A DNA stretch of 41,305 nucleotides, taken from assembly GCA_036502625.1 (NCBI GenBank), contig DASXYG010000049.1, positions 1 through 41,305 on the forward strand, in the 5' to 3' direction. Every line of letters begins with the position of its first letter. Position 1 is the first letter of the stretch. The notes under the pieces were generated by a model, which saw nothing but the letters and a program-made list of their open reading frames with translations, was not told the origin of the DNA and made no database searches. Below are positions 17,243 through 25,164 of the stretch, in pieces. The translations under genes and the position numbers were made by a program. The DNA is from DASXYG01 sp036502625 (GTDB taxonomy: Bacteria > Actinomycetota > Actinomycetes > Streptosporangiales > Streptosporangiaceae).

Positions 17243-17740
17243 ATGCAGAACTATTTGCCGGCGGTCCTGGTCAGCCTCGTGGTCATCGCGATCGTGATCC
17301 GGAACCAGCTCAGGACGATCCCGGTCACCCCCGTCCGCACGTACCTCATGCCGCTGATCTTCTGCCTGTACGGCATCGGGCTGGTCATCTTCCAGGACCA
17401 CGGCAGGTTCATCGATCCGGCGCACGCCGTCGTGAGCGCGGCGCTGCTGGTCGTGGAGCTCGCCGTGGCGGTGGCGCTCGGTTACGGCCGAGCCGTTACG
17501 GTGATCGTCTGGAGGGACGCGAAGGGCGCGCTCATGCGGCGCGGCACCGGATGGACGGCGGCCGCGTGGATCGGGTCGATCCTGGTCCGGCTCGGGTTCG
17601 CCGGCGGCGCGTACCTGATGGGCATCCACTCGGCGATCGGGCTGGTCATGGTGTTCCTCGCGGTCACGCTCCTGGCGCAGAACATGTTCATCGTGCGGCG
17701 CGGGCGCAGTGCGGCGATCGCCGCTACCGTCCAGGCATAG
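17243..17740 (+). CDS. DUF1453-like membrane protein
   Basis: The 165-residue product has about five hydrophobic helices, a short N-terminus (MQNYLPAVLVSLVVIAIVIR) and the R-x-P-x-R loop typical of DUF1453/CcdC-like proteins (RTIPVTPVRTYLMPLIF). The function is unknown. It precedes a histidine kinase by 35 nt in the same direction, suggesting it is part of that signalling unit, perhaps as an accessory membrane sensor. No ribosome binding site is present. TAATTT (17229-17234) lies 8 nt before the ATG, so it may be leaderless, at slightly long spacing. Confidence 0.78.
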   Translation: MQNYLPAVLVSLVVIAIVIRNQLRTIPVTPVRTYLMPLIFCLYGIGLVIFQDHGRFIDPAHAVVSAALLVVELAVAVALGYGRAVTVIVWRDAKGALMRRGTGWTAAAWIGSILVRLGFAGGAYLMGIHSAIGLVMVFLAVTLLAQNMFIVRRGRSAAIAATVQA

Positions 17741-17775
17741 GCACGACGGCGGAGGCGAGAGCGATCTTCGACAGG

Positions 17776-18942
17776 ATGCGGCACGGTCCGTTCGGGCCGG
17801 TCCGGCCCGACCCGGCCGGCCCGGCCTCGTCGTACCTGTTCAGGAACCCCTGGTTCCGGGTGTGGTTCCCCGTGGCCATCGCCCTCGGGGTGGTCACGTC
17901 CGATCCCAAGCCGGGCCTGCGGGGCGTCCACCTGACCGTGCTGGTGGGCCTCATCTGCTGCCTGATCAGCGTCTACCTGCTGTTCTGGCTCCGCGACCGG
18001 CCCACGCGATGGCTGTGGGCGCCCGCGTACGCGATGGTGGTCTCGTCGATCGTGCTGTTCGGCGTGAGCCCGCACGGTTCGGCGCTCGGCTTCGCGTACG
18101 GCGCGATCTGGCTAAGCACCTGGACGCTCGCGCTGTGGCAGGCCGCCGGGCTCGCGCTGACGGGCGTCTGCGGCGTCGCGGTGCTGGCGTGGCTCGGCCT
18201 GATCGGCGACAGCCCGGCGATCGGCCTGGGCATCGGGTTCGTGGCCACGATCACCGCGTCGTACGCCGTCCGCGAGCGGCGGATCGCGCGCGCCGAGGCG
18301 GAGACCGCGCGTGCGGCGCAGGAGGGCGAGGCGGCGCTGGCCGAGCGTGCGCGCATCGCCAGGGAGATCCACGACATCCTGGCGCACTCGCTGTCCGCGC
18401 AGATCGTCCACCTGGAGGGCGCGCGGCTGCTGCTGCAGCGCGGCGACGAGAGCGGCGCGGCACTGGACCGGGTGGAGCGCGCGCAGCGGCTGGCGCGTAC
18501 GGGCCTGGAGGAGACGAAGCGCGCGCTGTCGGCGCTGCGCGGCGACGCGCCGCCGGTCGGCGAGGTGCTGCGCGGCCTGGCCGATGAGTTCCAGGCGGTC
18601 AGCGAGAGCCGGTGCGACGTCACGGTCCAGGGCGCGGAGGTGCGGCTTCCCGCGGGCACGTCCCTGGCCGTGGTCCGTACGGCGCAGGAGGCGCTGACCA
18701 ACGCGCGCCGCCACGCGCCCGGCGCGGACGTCGCCGTCGACCTGCGGTTCGGCACGGACGGCTGGTGCGAGCTGCGGGTGGTCAACAAGCTCACCGAGGA
18801 CCCCGAGCCGGGCACGCCCGGCAGCGGCGGCGGGGGGTACGGTTTGGTCGGCATGCGGGAGCGTGCCGAGCTGCTCGGCGGGAGCCTTTCCGCCGTAGCC
18901 GAGGATGGGGAGTTCCGGGTGCTGCTCAGGGTGCCGGTATGA
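17776..18942 (+). CDS. Sensor histidine kinase, NarL/HisKA_3 type
   Basis: The 388-residue product has about five to six membrane helices in residues 26-165 with short loops, and no extracellular domain. The HisKA_3 dimerization helix follows with phospho-acceptor His199 in AREIHDILAHSLSAQ. The ATPase part has AQEALTNARRHAPGA (N box) and GGYGLVGMRERAELLGG. Short loops suggest it senses membrane state, or a partner such as the upstream DUF1453 protein. It autophosphorylates and passes phosphate to the response regulator, whose ATG overlaps its stop as ATGA. ATG at 17776 is used; GGAGGCGAG lies further upstream than ideal. Confidence 0.93.
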   Translation: MRHGPFGPVRPDPAGPASSYLFRNPWFRVWFPVAIALGVVTSDPKPGLRGVHLTVLVGLICCLISVYLLFWLRDRPTRWLWAPAYAMVVSSIVLFGVSPHGSALGFAYGAIWLSTWTLALWQAAGLALTGVCGVAVLAWLGLIGDSPAIGLGIGFVATITASYAVRERRIARAEAETARAAQEGEAALAERARIAREIHDILAHSLSAQIVHLEGARLLLQRGDESGAALDRVERAQRLARTGLEETKRALSALRGDAPPVGEVLRGLADEFQAVSESRCDVTVQGAEVRLPAGTSLAVVRTAQEALTNARRHAPGADVAVDLRFGTDGWCELRVVNKLTEDPEPGTPGSGGGGYGLVGMRERAELLGGSLSAVAEDGEFRVLLRVPV

Positions 18943-19601
18943 CCGGGGGCGCGGCCGCGCGCGTGGTGGTGGCCGACGACCAGACGGTCGTCCGCGACGG
19001 GCTGGTGCTGCTGCTCGGGCTGCTGCCGGACATCGAGGTGGTCGGCTCCGCGCGCGACGGCGAGGAGGCGATCGCGCTGGTCGCCGCGCAGGCGCCCGAC
19101 GTCGTGCTGATGGACCTCCGCATGCCGCGCGTCGACGGCGTGGAGGCGACCCGCCGCATCCGCGCGGAGCATCCCGCCACGCAGGTCGTGGTGCTGACGA
19201 CGTACTCCGACGACGACTCCGTGTTCGCGGCGCTGCAGGCGGGCGCGCGCGGCTTCCTGACGAAGGACGCGGGCGCCGAGGAGATCGCCGCCGCCATCGA
19301 GCGCGTGCGCACCGGCGACGCGCAGCTCGACCCGTCCGTGCAGCGGCGGCTGGTGGAGGCGCTGGCCGACCGGTCCGCGAGCCGCGAACCCGAGCTGCCC
19401 GACGGCCTCACCCCGCGCGAGGCCGAGGTGCTGCGGCTGATCGCGGGCGGCCGGTCCAACGCGGAGATCGCCCGCGAGCTGTACATCTCGACGGCCACCG
19501 TCAAGACGCACATCAACAACCTGTTCACCAAGGCCGGGCTGCGCGACCGCGCGCAGGCCGTGACGTACGCCTACCGGCACGGCCTCGCGGCGCCGCAGTA
19601 G
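18939..19601 (+). CDS. NarL/FixJ-family response regulator
   Basis: The 220-residue product has a receiver domain (Asp13/Asp14 in VADDQTVVRDG, phospho-acceptor Asp59 in LMDLRMPRVDG, then the TT and TKDA motifs) and a C-terminal LuxR-type helix-turn-helix (LTPREAEVLRLIAGGRSN, then STATVKTHINNLF). It is the cognate partner of the kinase, with overlapping start and stop codons. Target genes are unknown; autoregulation or control of the DUF1453 gene is plausible. The 3' end lies 6 nt from the convergent esterase gene, with no terminator visible between. Confidence 0.95.
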   Translation: MTGGAAARVVVADDQTVVRDGLVLLLGLLPDIEVVGSARDGEEAIALVAAQAPDVVLMDLRMPRVDGVEATRRIRAEHPATQVVVLTTYSDDDSVFAALQAGARGFLTKDAGAEEIAAAIERVRTGDAQLDPSVQRRLVEALADRSASREPELPDGLTPREAEVLRLIAGGRSNAEIARELYISTATVKTHINNLFTKAGLRDRAQAVTYAYRHGLAAPQ

Positions 19602-19607
19602 CCGCGC

Positions 19608-20564
19608 CTACAGGGCGCGCAGCGCGTCGAACACCTCCTGGTGCGCGGCGGTCGCCTGGTCGAGCCGCCCCGGCATGCCGAAGAACCCGTGGTACATGCC
19701 CGGATAGCAGCGCGCGGTGACCGGCACACCGGCGGCGCGCAGCCGTTCGGCGTACGCGTTGCCCTCGTCGCGCAGGAGGTCGCACTCGGCGGTGAGCACC
19801 GTCGCGGACGGCAGGCCGCCGAGGTTGATCGCGCGCATCGGCGAGGCGTACGGGCCGCGGCCGTCGCCGGCCGGGCCCAGATAGCACTGCCAGAACCACC
19901 GCATGTGGTCGGACGTGAGGAAGAAGCCGGCGCCGTTCTCGCGGTACGACGGGGTGTCCTGGCCGACGTCGGTGACCGGGTAGACCAGGATCTGGTGCGC
20001 CAGCGGCGGGCCGCCGGAGTCGCGGGCGCGCAGCGCCGTCACGGCGGCCAGGTTGCCGCCCGCGCTGTCGCCGGCCACGACCAGGCGCGCGCGGTCGCCG
20101 CCGAGCTCGTCCGCGTGCTCGCTCGCCCACATGGCGGCGGCGTACGCGTCGTTGGCGGCGGCCGGATAGTGGTGCTCGGGCGCGCGCCGGTAGTCGACGG
20201 ACATCGTGACGACGCCGGCCCCCGCGGTCAGCGACCGGCCGATTCCGTCGTGGCTTTCAAGGTCGCCGATGACCCAGCCGCCGCCGTGGTAGTAGACGAC
20301 GATCGGCGGGCGTGCGCCCGCGGCCTGCTCGGCAGTGGGCCGATAGATGCGTACGGGGATCTCGCCCGCGGGGCCGGGGATCGTGCGGTCGGTGACGGAG
20401 CCGACGGCCGGCGGTTCCGGGCGGACGATCGGCTGCTCGGCGAGGATCCGGCGCGCCTTCTCCGCGTCCGCCGGCGTGGTGCCGGCCAGGCCGGTGCCGA
20501 GGGGCGGGTACGCGCTGGTGAGCAGGTCGACGAAGGGCTGAGCCGCGGGGTCGAGGGTAGCCAC
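19608..20564 (-). CDS. Alpha/beta hydrolase, hormone-sensitive-lipase family
   Basis: The 318-residue product shows the HSL (bacterial esterase family IV) hallmarks: oxyanion motif YYHGGGWVIGD near residue 90, nucleophile elbow GDSAGGNLA, and later ECDLLRDEGNAYAERL (catalytic Asp) and YHGFFGM (catalytic His). Such cytosolic enzymes hydrolyse short-chain acyl esters. The GTG at 20564 is fixed by AAGGAGGTCAC immediately upstream, one of the strongest ribosome binding sites in the window. It is divergent from the serine hydrolase gene. Confidence 0.93.
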   Translation of the reverse strand: MATLDPAAQPFVDLLTSAYPPLGTGLAGTTPADAEKARRILAEQPIVRPEPPAVGSVTDRTIPGPAGEIPVRIYRPTAEQAAGARPPIVVYYHGGGWVIGDLESHDGIGRSLTAGAGVVTMSVDYRRAPEHHYPAAANDAYAAAMWASEHADELGGDRARLVVAGDSAGGNLAAVTALRARDSGGPPLAHQILVYPVTDVGQDTPSYRENGAGFFLTSDHMRWFWQCYLGPAGDGRGPYASPMRAINLGGLPSATVLTAECDLLRDEGNAYAERLRAAGVPVTARCYPGMYHGFFGMPGRLDQATAAHQEVFDALRAL

Positions 20565-20661
20565 GTGACCTCCTTGGGGCGATACACCGATCAAACACCG
20601 CGTACGGCGCGGGGTGAAGAGGCGCGGCGAACCGGTCATCGGGCCGGTAACGTCACCGGAC

Positions 20662-21381
20662 GTGCCGAACGATGCAGGAACCGACCGCGTCCACGCCGCC
20701 GTACGCGGTGCGCATGTGTCCGTCGCCGCCCGTGACCTGCGGACCGGTGCGGTGCTGTCGTACGGGCCGGGGGAGCGCTACCTCGCGGCGAGCGTCGCCA
20801 AGATCGCGATCCTCGCGGTGCTGCTCGTCCAGGCCCGCGCGGAGGGGCGGCCGCTGACGGGGCGGGAGCGCGACCTGGCGGCCCGGATGATCCGCGTCAG
20901 CGACAACGACGCGGCCCACGAGCTGTGGAACCGTACGGGCCGCGACGCCGCGATGGACGGCGTCCTGCGGGCGTTCGGGCTCACCGAGACGCGGACGACG
21001 CCCGAGTCGTGGGGGCTGACCCGGACGAGCGCGGCCGACCAGGTGCGGCTGGTGGCGGCGCTGGCCGGGGACGCCTCGGACGTGCTCGACCAGGAGCGGC
21101 GCGCGTACGTGCTCGACCTGATGGCCGGCGTGGCGGCCGACCAGCGGTGGGGGATCGAGGCGGTGGCGCGGCCCGGCGAGCGGCTCGAGGTGAAGGACGG
21201 CTGGCTCGACTACAGCGGCCACGACGGGCGCTGGACGGTGAACAGCGTGGGCCGGATCAGCGGGGACGGCCGCGACCTGGTGCTCGCCGTGCTGTCCGAC
21301 GACCACGCGACGCTGGACGACGGGCTCGCGGTGGTGGAGCGCGCCGCGGTGGCCGCCGCCGGTGTCGTACGGGATGGCTAA
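20662..21381 (+). CDS. Serine hydrolase, class A beta-lactamase fold
   Basis: The 239-residue product has the penicillin-recognising motifs: SxxK in AASVAKIAIL, SDN in RVSDNDAAHELW, and KDG (for KTG) in LEVKDGWLDY. Length and order fit a class A beta-lactamase-like fold. It lacks a signal peptide and has no obvious ExxLN omega-loop, so it may not hydrolyse beta-lactams. The start is uncertain. GTG at 20662 has TAACGT 8 nt before it (leaderless, long spacing); GTG at 20614 would add 16 residues but has no ribosome binding site. The stop codon forms part of the next gene's -10. Confidence 0.82.
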   Translation: MPNDAGTDRVHAAVRGAHVSVAARDLRTGAVLSYGPGERYLAASVAKIAILAVLLVQARAEGRPLTGRERDLAARMIRVSDNDAAHELWNRTGRDAAMDGVLRAFGLTETRTTPESWGLTRTSAADQVRLVAALAGDASDVLDQERRAYVLDLMAGVAADQRWGIEAVARPGERLEVKDGWLDYSGHDGRWTVNSVGRISGDGRDLVLAVLSDDHATLDDGLAVVERAAVAAAGVVRDG

Positions 21382-21391
21382 GGTGAGCGCG
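21379..21391 (+). promoter_or_regulatory. Leaderless promoter: TAAGGT + 6 nt + GTG
   Basis: TAAGGT (21379-21384) ends 6 nt before the GTG at 21391, and its TAA is the stop codon of the preceding gene. AAGGTGAG could alternatively serve as a ribosome binding site, so leaderless initiation is less certain here. Confidence 0.42.
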
Positions 21392-22050
21392 TGACACGAC
21401 GGACGGAGTACCTCAGCGACGACCTGCACGCCTACGTCGCCGCGCACAGCATGGCGCCCGGCCCCGTGCTGACCGAGCTCGCCGACGAGACCGCCCGCCT
21501 CTACCCGGCCGACATGGGGCTGCAGATCGGCCCCGAGCAGGGCGCGTTCATGACGCTGCTCGCCCGCTCCATCGGCGCGCGCGACGCCCTGGAGATCGGC
21601 ACGTTCACCGGCTACTCCTCGATCTGCATCGCGTCCGGCCTCGCCCCGGGCGGCCGGCTGCTGTGCTGCGACGTCAGCGAGGAGTGGACGTCCGTCGCGC
21701 GGAGGTACTGGCGGCGCGCCGGGGTCGCCGACCGCGTGGAGCTCCGGCTCGGCCCGGCTCTCGAGACGCTGCGCGCCCTGCCGCGAGAGCCGGCGTACGA
21801 CCTGGTGTTCATCGACGCCGAGAAGACCGAGTACCCCGCGTACTGGGAGGAGGCCGTGCCGCGCGTGCGGCCGGGCGGTGTGCTGCTGGTCGACAACACG
21901 CTGTCCCACGGCCGGGTCGTCACCGGCGACGACAGCGCCCGCGTGCAAGTCGTCCGCGCGTTCAACGACCAGGTCGTCGGCGACGACCGCGTCGAGGCGG
22001 TGCTGCTCCCGGTCGGCGACGGCCTGACGTTCGCCCGCCGCGTGGGCTGA
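21391..22050 (+). CDS. SAM-dependent O-methyltransferase
   Basis: The 219-residue product matches the cation-dependent O-methyltransferase family (caffeoyl-CoA/catechol type). The SAM-binding glycine motif is EIGTFTGYSSICIASGL. The metal and substrate motifs are FIDAEKTEYPAYWE and LLVDNTLSHGRV, where Asp and Asn bind the divalent cation. The N-terminal segment (QIGPEQGAFMTLLARSIGAR) is also typical. Such enzymes methylate catechol-like hydroxyls. It starts 9 nt after the serine hydrolase stop and is followed closely by the MFS gene, so read-through is likely. Confidence 0.94.
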   Translation: MTRRTEYLSDDLHAYVAAHSMAPGPVLTELADETARLYPADMGLQIGPEQGAFMTLLARSIGARDALEIGTFTGYSSICIASGLAPGGRLLCCDVSEEWTSVARRYWRRAGVADRVELRLGPALETLRALPREPAYDLVFIDAEKTEYPAYWEEAVPRVRPGGVLLVDNTLSHGRVVTGDDSARVQVVRAFNDQVVGDDRVEAVLLPVGDGLTFARRVG

Positions 22051-22061
22051 CCCCCGCCGAG

Positions 22062-23327
22062 GTGGCGTTACCGGCCGTACGACGGCGCGTGTTCCTCGGC
22101 GGGCAGGCGGTGTCCCTGTTCGGCGACGGGCTCGCCGTGCTCGCGGTGCCGCTGCTCGTGCTCCAGCTCACCCGCAGCCCGGTGGCCGCGACGCTGGCCG
22201 CCGCGCCGCGCACCGTCGGCTACCTCCTGGTCGGGCTGGTCGCCGGCCCCGTGGTGGACCGGGTCGACCCGTGGCCGCTGATGATCGCGATGGACGCGCT
22301 GCGGCTGGTGTCCTTCACGGCGATGTTCGCGCTGGCGGAGGCGGGCGCGTTACCCGTGTGGGCGGTGCTGGTGCTGGCGTTCGCGGCCGGCGGCGCCGGG
22401 GTGTTCTTCGAGTCGGCGCTGATGGTCGCGGTCAAGGACGTCTTCGCGGCCGGGGCGCTGGTCCGGGTGAACGCGCTGCTCGAACTGGCCGGACAGGTCG
22501 CGCGGGTCGCCGGGCCGGCCGCGGTGGGGCTGCTCGCGGTGACGGTCGGCGTGCCGTCGGCCCTCCTCGCCAACGCGGCGACGTTCGGGGTCTCGCTGGT
22601 CACGCTGCTCGCGGTGCGCCGTACGCGGGCGGTCGGTACGCGGGTGGTCGGTACGCGGGCGGCGGCCGGGCGTACGGACGGCGCGGTCGCCGCGCGGTTC
22701 GCGGCCGGGGCGCGGCGGATGGCCGGCGAGCTGCGCGACGGGCTGCGGTACATCCGCGCCACGCGGGTGCTGCTGGCGATCACGCTGGTGCAGGTCGTGT
22801 GCAACTTCGTGCTTGGCGCGGAGAAGCTGGTGGTGTTCTTCCTGCGCGACACGCTCGCGCTCGGCCCGGCCGCGGTCAGCGCGGTCGTCGTCGCGGGCGG
22901 GCTCGGCGGGGTGCTCGGCGCGCTCGTGGCGCCGCGGCTGGCCGCGTGGCTGGGCGAGATGCGGGTGATCGTGGGCGGCATCGCGGTGCTCGGCGTGGCG
23001 TTCGCGCTGGTCGGAGTGGCCGGGGAGCTGCCGGCGGTCGGGGTCACGGTGGGCGTGTCGTACGGCGTGATGCTGTGCGCGCAGACGGCCGCGGGCGTGG
23101 TGAACCGGTCGATGCGGCTGCGCATCGTCCCGCGCGAGCTGACCGGACGGGTGTTCAGCATGACCCGCCTGGCCTTCGGCGGCGTGGACCCGGCCGGCGC
23201 CGCGGTGGCCGGGGTGCTGACCGGCGCCCTCGGCGGCGACCCGCGCGCGGTGTTCGTCGCCGCGGGCGTGATCGTGACGGCCACCGCCGTGACCGCGCGC
23301 GCCACGGCCCTGCGGCCGCGCGCGTAG
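22062..23327 (+). CDS. MFS transporter
   Basis: The roughly 421-residue product has about twelve hydrophobic helices and the layout of the major facilitator drug-exporter-like family (FLGGQAVSLFGDGLAVLAVPLLVLQLT at the N-terminus). The central cytoplasmic loop holds a 15-bp tandem repeat encoding VGTR-type units. The substrate is unknown; the nearby O-methyltransferase hints at export of a small aromatic compound, but that is speculation. The start is uncertain: GTG at 22062 lacks a ribosome binding site, a CTG overlapping the upstream stop is possible, and GTG at 22089 is another option. Translational coupling to the methyltransferase gene is likely. Confidence 0.85.
   Translation: MALPAVRRRVFLGGQAVSLFGDGLAVLAVPLLVLQLTRSPVAATLAAAPRTVGYLLVGLVAGPVVDRVDPWPLMIAMDALRLVSFTAMFALAEAGALPVWAVLVLAFAAGGAGVFFESALMVAVKDVFAAGALVRVNALLELAGQVARVAGPAAVGLLAVTVGVPSALLANAATFGVSLVTLLAVRRTRAVGTRVVGTRAAAGRTDGAVAARFAAGARRMAGELRDGLRYIRATRVLLAITLVQVVCNFVLGAEKLVVFFLRDTLALGPAAVSAVVVAGGLGGVLGALVAPRLAAWLGEMRVIVGGIAVLGVAFALVGVAGELPAVGVTVGVSYGVMLCAQTAAGVVNRSMRLRIVPRELTGRVFSMTRLAFGGVDPAGAAVAGVLTGALGGDPRAVFVAAGVIVTATAVTARATALRPRA
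22621..22665 (+). repeat. 15-bp tandem repeat, three copies, inside MFS gene
   Basis: Units GTACGCGGGCGGTCG (22621-22635), GTACGCGGGTGGTCG (22636-22650) and GTACGCGGGCGGCGG (22651-22665) are near identical and in frame, encoding a repeated five-residue unit in the central loop of the transporter. Unit number could vary by slippage without breaking the frame. Confidence 0.85.
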
Positions 23328-23413
23328 TTCGACCATTTGTCACGGGTCCCCGAGGGCGCCCGCCGATACGACTGGTCCGTACGGCGGCGACCCGACCGGA
23401 GGGACCTGAGGAC

Positions 23414-24160
23414 ATGGTGGACAACGGTGTGGCACGACGGCCGGCGCCGACGGCGCGGGCCGGCCCCGGACGGCGCGGAGCCCGGTGGGGCTGGGCCTGG
23501 GTGGCGCTGTCCGCCCTGGCCATCGCGGTGTACGCGCCGGTCCCGTACCTGACGGGCCCGCTCGCGGAGTCCGGCGGCTCGCTGGCCTCCGCGTACGCGG
23601 GGCAGCCGGCGTTCGTACGGGTGGCGTTCTACCTGCACATCGTCTGCGGCGGGCTGGCGCTGCTGCTCGGTCCGTGGCAGTTCGCCCGCCGGCTGCGCGA
23701 GCGCCACCCGGCCGTGCACCGCGCGACCGGATGGGCGACCACGGTGTGCGTCCTGGCCGCGTCGGCGGCCGCGCTCGTGCTGGCGCCGGTCAACACGGCG
23801 GGCATGGTGGGCTTCTTCGGCTTCGGCACGCTGGCCGTGCTGTGGCCGCTCGCCACGCTGCGCGCCGTCCGCGCCGCGCGCGCCCGCGACTTCGCGGGCC
23901 ACCAGGCGTGGATGATGCGGTCGTTCGCGCTGACGTACGCGGCCGTCACGCTGCGGGTGTCGCTGATCGTGCTCATCTTCGCGCAGCTCCCGTTCCTGTC
24001 CGGCGCCGACGCCGGGCAGGCCGCGCAGCAGAACGCGTACGCCGCGGTGCCGTTCCTGTGCTGGCTGCCCAACATCGTGGTCGCCGAGTGGCTGATCCGC
24101 CGCCGCGGCCTGCCGTCATTCCGCGTCCAGCGACAAGAGGAGGCCGCGCATGCGCGGTAA
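23414..24160 (+). CDS. DUF2306 membrane protein
   Basis: The 248-residue product has a basic cytosolic N-terminus and about seven membrane helices. The pattern AFYLHIVCGGLALLLGPWQF, then HPAVHRATGWATTVCVLAAS and DFAGHQAWMMRSFALTYAAVT, matches DUF2306. The conserved His residues inside helices resemble those of heme- or metal-binding membrane proteins. The function is not known. TGAGGAC precedes the ATG at 23414. The last 11 nt overlap the start of the TIM-barrel gene, so the two are translated together, a hint of a functional link. Confidence 0.85.
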   Translation: MVDNGVARRPAPTARAGPGRRGARWGWAWVALSALAIAVYAPVPYLTGPLAESGGSLASAYAGQPAFVRVAFYLHIVCGGLALLLGPWQFARRLRERHPAVHRATGWATTVCVLAASAAALVLAPVNTAGMVGFFGFGTLAVLWPLATLRAVRAARARDFAGHQAWMMRSFALTYAAVTLRVSLIVLIFAQLPFLSGADAGQAAQQNAYAAVPFLCWLPNIVVAEWLIRRRGLPSFRVQRQEEAAHAR

Positions 24161-25157
24161 GGGGATCAACTACGACACCGGGACGCACCCGGCCGTCCAC
24201 GCGACGCGGGTGGCGTTCGAGCCCGATGTCGTACGGCGGGAGATCGGGATCATCGCCGATGACCTGCACTGCACGGCCGTACGGATCACCGGGGACGACC
24301 CGGGGCGGATCGCGCTCGCGGGGAGGTGCGCCGCGGAGGCCGGGCTCGAGGTGTGGGTCTCGCCGTTCCTGTGCGACATGACCGCGGACGAGATGCGGCC
24401 GGTGCTCGGCGAATGCGCGCGGCTGGCGGAGGGGCTGCGGCGCGGCGGGGCCGAGGTGGTGCTGGTCACCGGCGCGGAGCTGAGCGTCTTCGCGCGCGGG
24501 TTCCTGCCCGGCGGCGACCTGTTCACGCGGGTCGGGCTGCTCACGTCCGGGCGTGCGGACCTGCGGGACCTGCTCGGCGCGGTGCCGGCGCGGCTCAACG
24601 CGTTCCTCGGCGAGGTGACCGCCGACGCGCGGGCGGTGTTCGGCGGGCGGATCACGTACGCGTCGCTGGCGTTCGAACGGGTCGACTGGACGGCCTTCGA
24701 CATCGTCGGGGTGGACGCGTACCGCGCGAAGCGCAACAGGGACACGTACCGCGACGAGCTGCGGTCGTACCGCGCGCACGGCCTGCCGGTGGCCGTCACG
24801 GAGTTCGGCTGCTGCACCTACCGCGGCGCCGCCGACCAGGGCGGGCGCGGCTGGATGATCGTCGAGCGCGGCGACGACGGCCCCCGCCGCCTGGACGGCG
24901 ACTACGTGCGCGACGAGGCCGGGCAGGCCGGGCACCTCACCGACATGCTCGGCGTGCTCGACGAGGAGGGCGTCGACAGCGCCTTCTGGTTCACCTTCGC
25001 GGGCTACCCGTTCCCGAGCGCCGAGGGCCGCAAGGACCTCGACCTCGCGTCGTACGGCGTGCTCAAGGTGACCGGGCGGCCCGGCGGCGCGTATCCGGGC
25101 CTGAACCTGGAGCCCAAGGAGTCGTTCCACGCGCTCGCGAAGGTCTACGGCGGCTGA
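24150..25157 (+). CDS. TIM-barrel protein, glycoside-hydrolase-like
   Basis: The 335-residue product begins MRGKGINYDTGTHPAV and has an alternating beta/alpha pattern of a TIM barrel with clan GH-A character: CTAVRITGDD, LEVWVSPFLCDM, FDIVGVDAYRAKRNRDTY and PVAVTEFGCCTYRGA, where the Glu after VT fits the usual nucleophile position at the end of strand 7. A late FWFTFAGYPF also fits a barrel strand. Relatives are often labelled abortive infection proteins; nothing in the sequence supports that. No signal peptide is seen. GAGGAGG precedes the ATG, which overlaps the DUF2306 gene by 11 nt. The 3' end is 7 nt from convergent parC. Confidence 0.8.
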   Translation: MRGKGINYDTGTHPAVHATRVAFEPDVVRREIGIIADDLHCTAVRITGDDPGRIALAGRCAAEAGLEVWVSPFLCDMTADEMRPVLGECARLAEGLRRGGAEVVLVTGAELSVFARGFLPGGDLFTRVGLLTSGRADLRDLLGAVPARLNAFLGEVTADARAVFGGRITYASLAFERVDWTAFDIVGVDAYRAKRNRDTYRDELRSYRAHGLPVAVTEFGCCTYRGAADQGGRGWMIVERGDDGPRRLDGDYVRDEAGQAGHLTDMLGVLDEEGVDSAFWFTFAGYPFPSAEGRKDLDLASYGVLKVTGRPGGAYPGLNLEPKESFHALAKVYGG

Positions 25158-25164
25158 CCGGCCG

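Noticed and set aside
20662..21381. A beta-lactam resistance gene
   Set aside because: SxxK and SDN motifs are present, but there is no signal peptide and no recognisable omega-loop Glu, so only the fold is called.
24150..25157. TIM-barrel gene as an abortive-infection phage-defence gene
   Set aside because: The label is a common database name for relatives, but the sequence shows barrel strands and glycosidase-like acids, no toxin or sensor domain, and no defence genes nearby.
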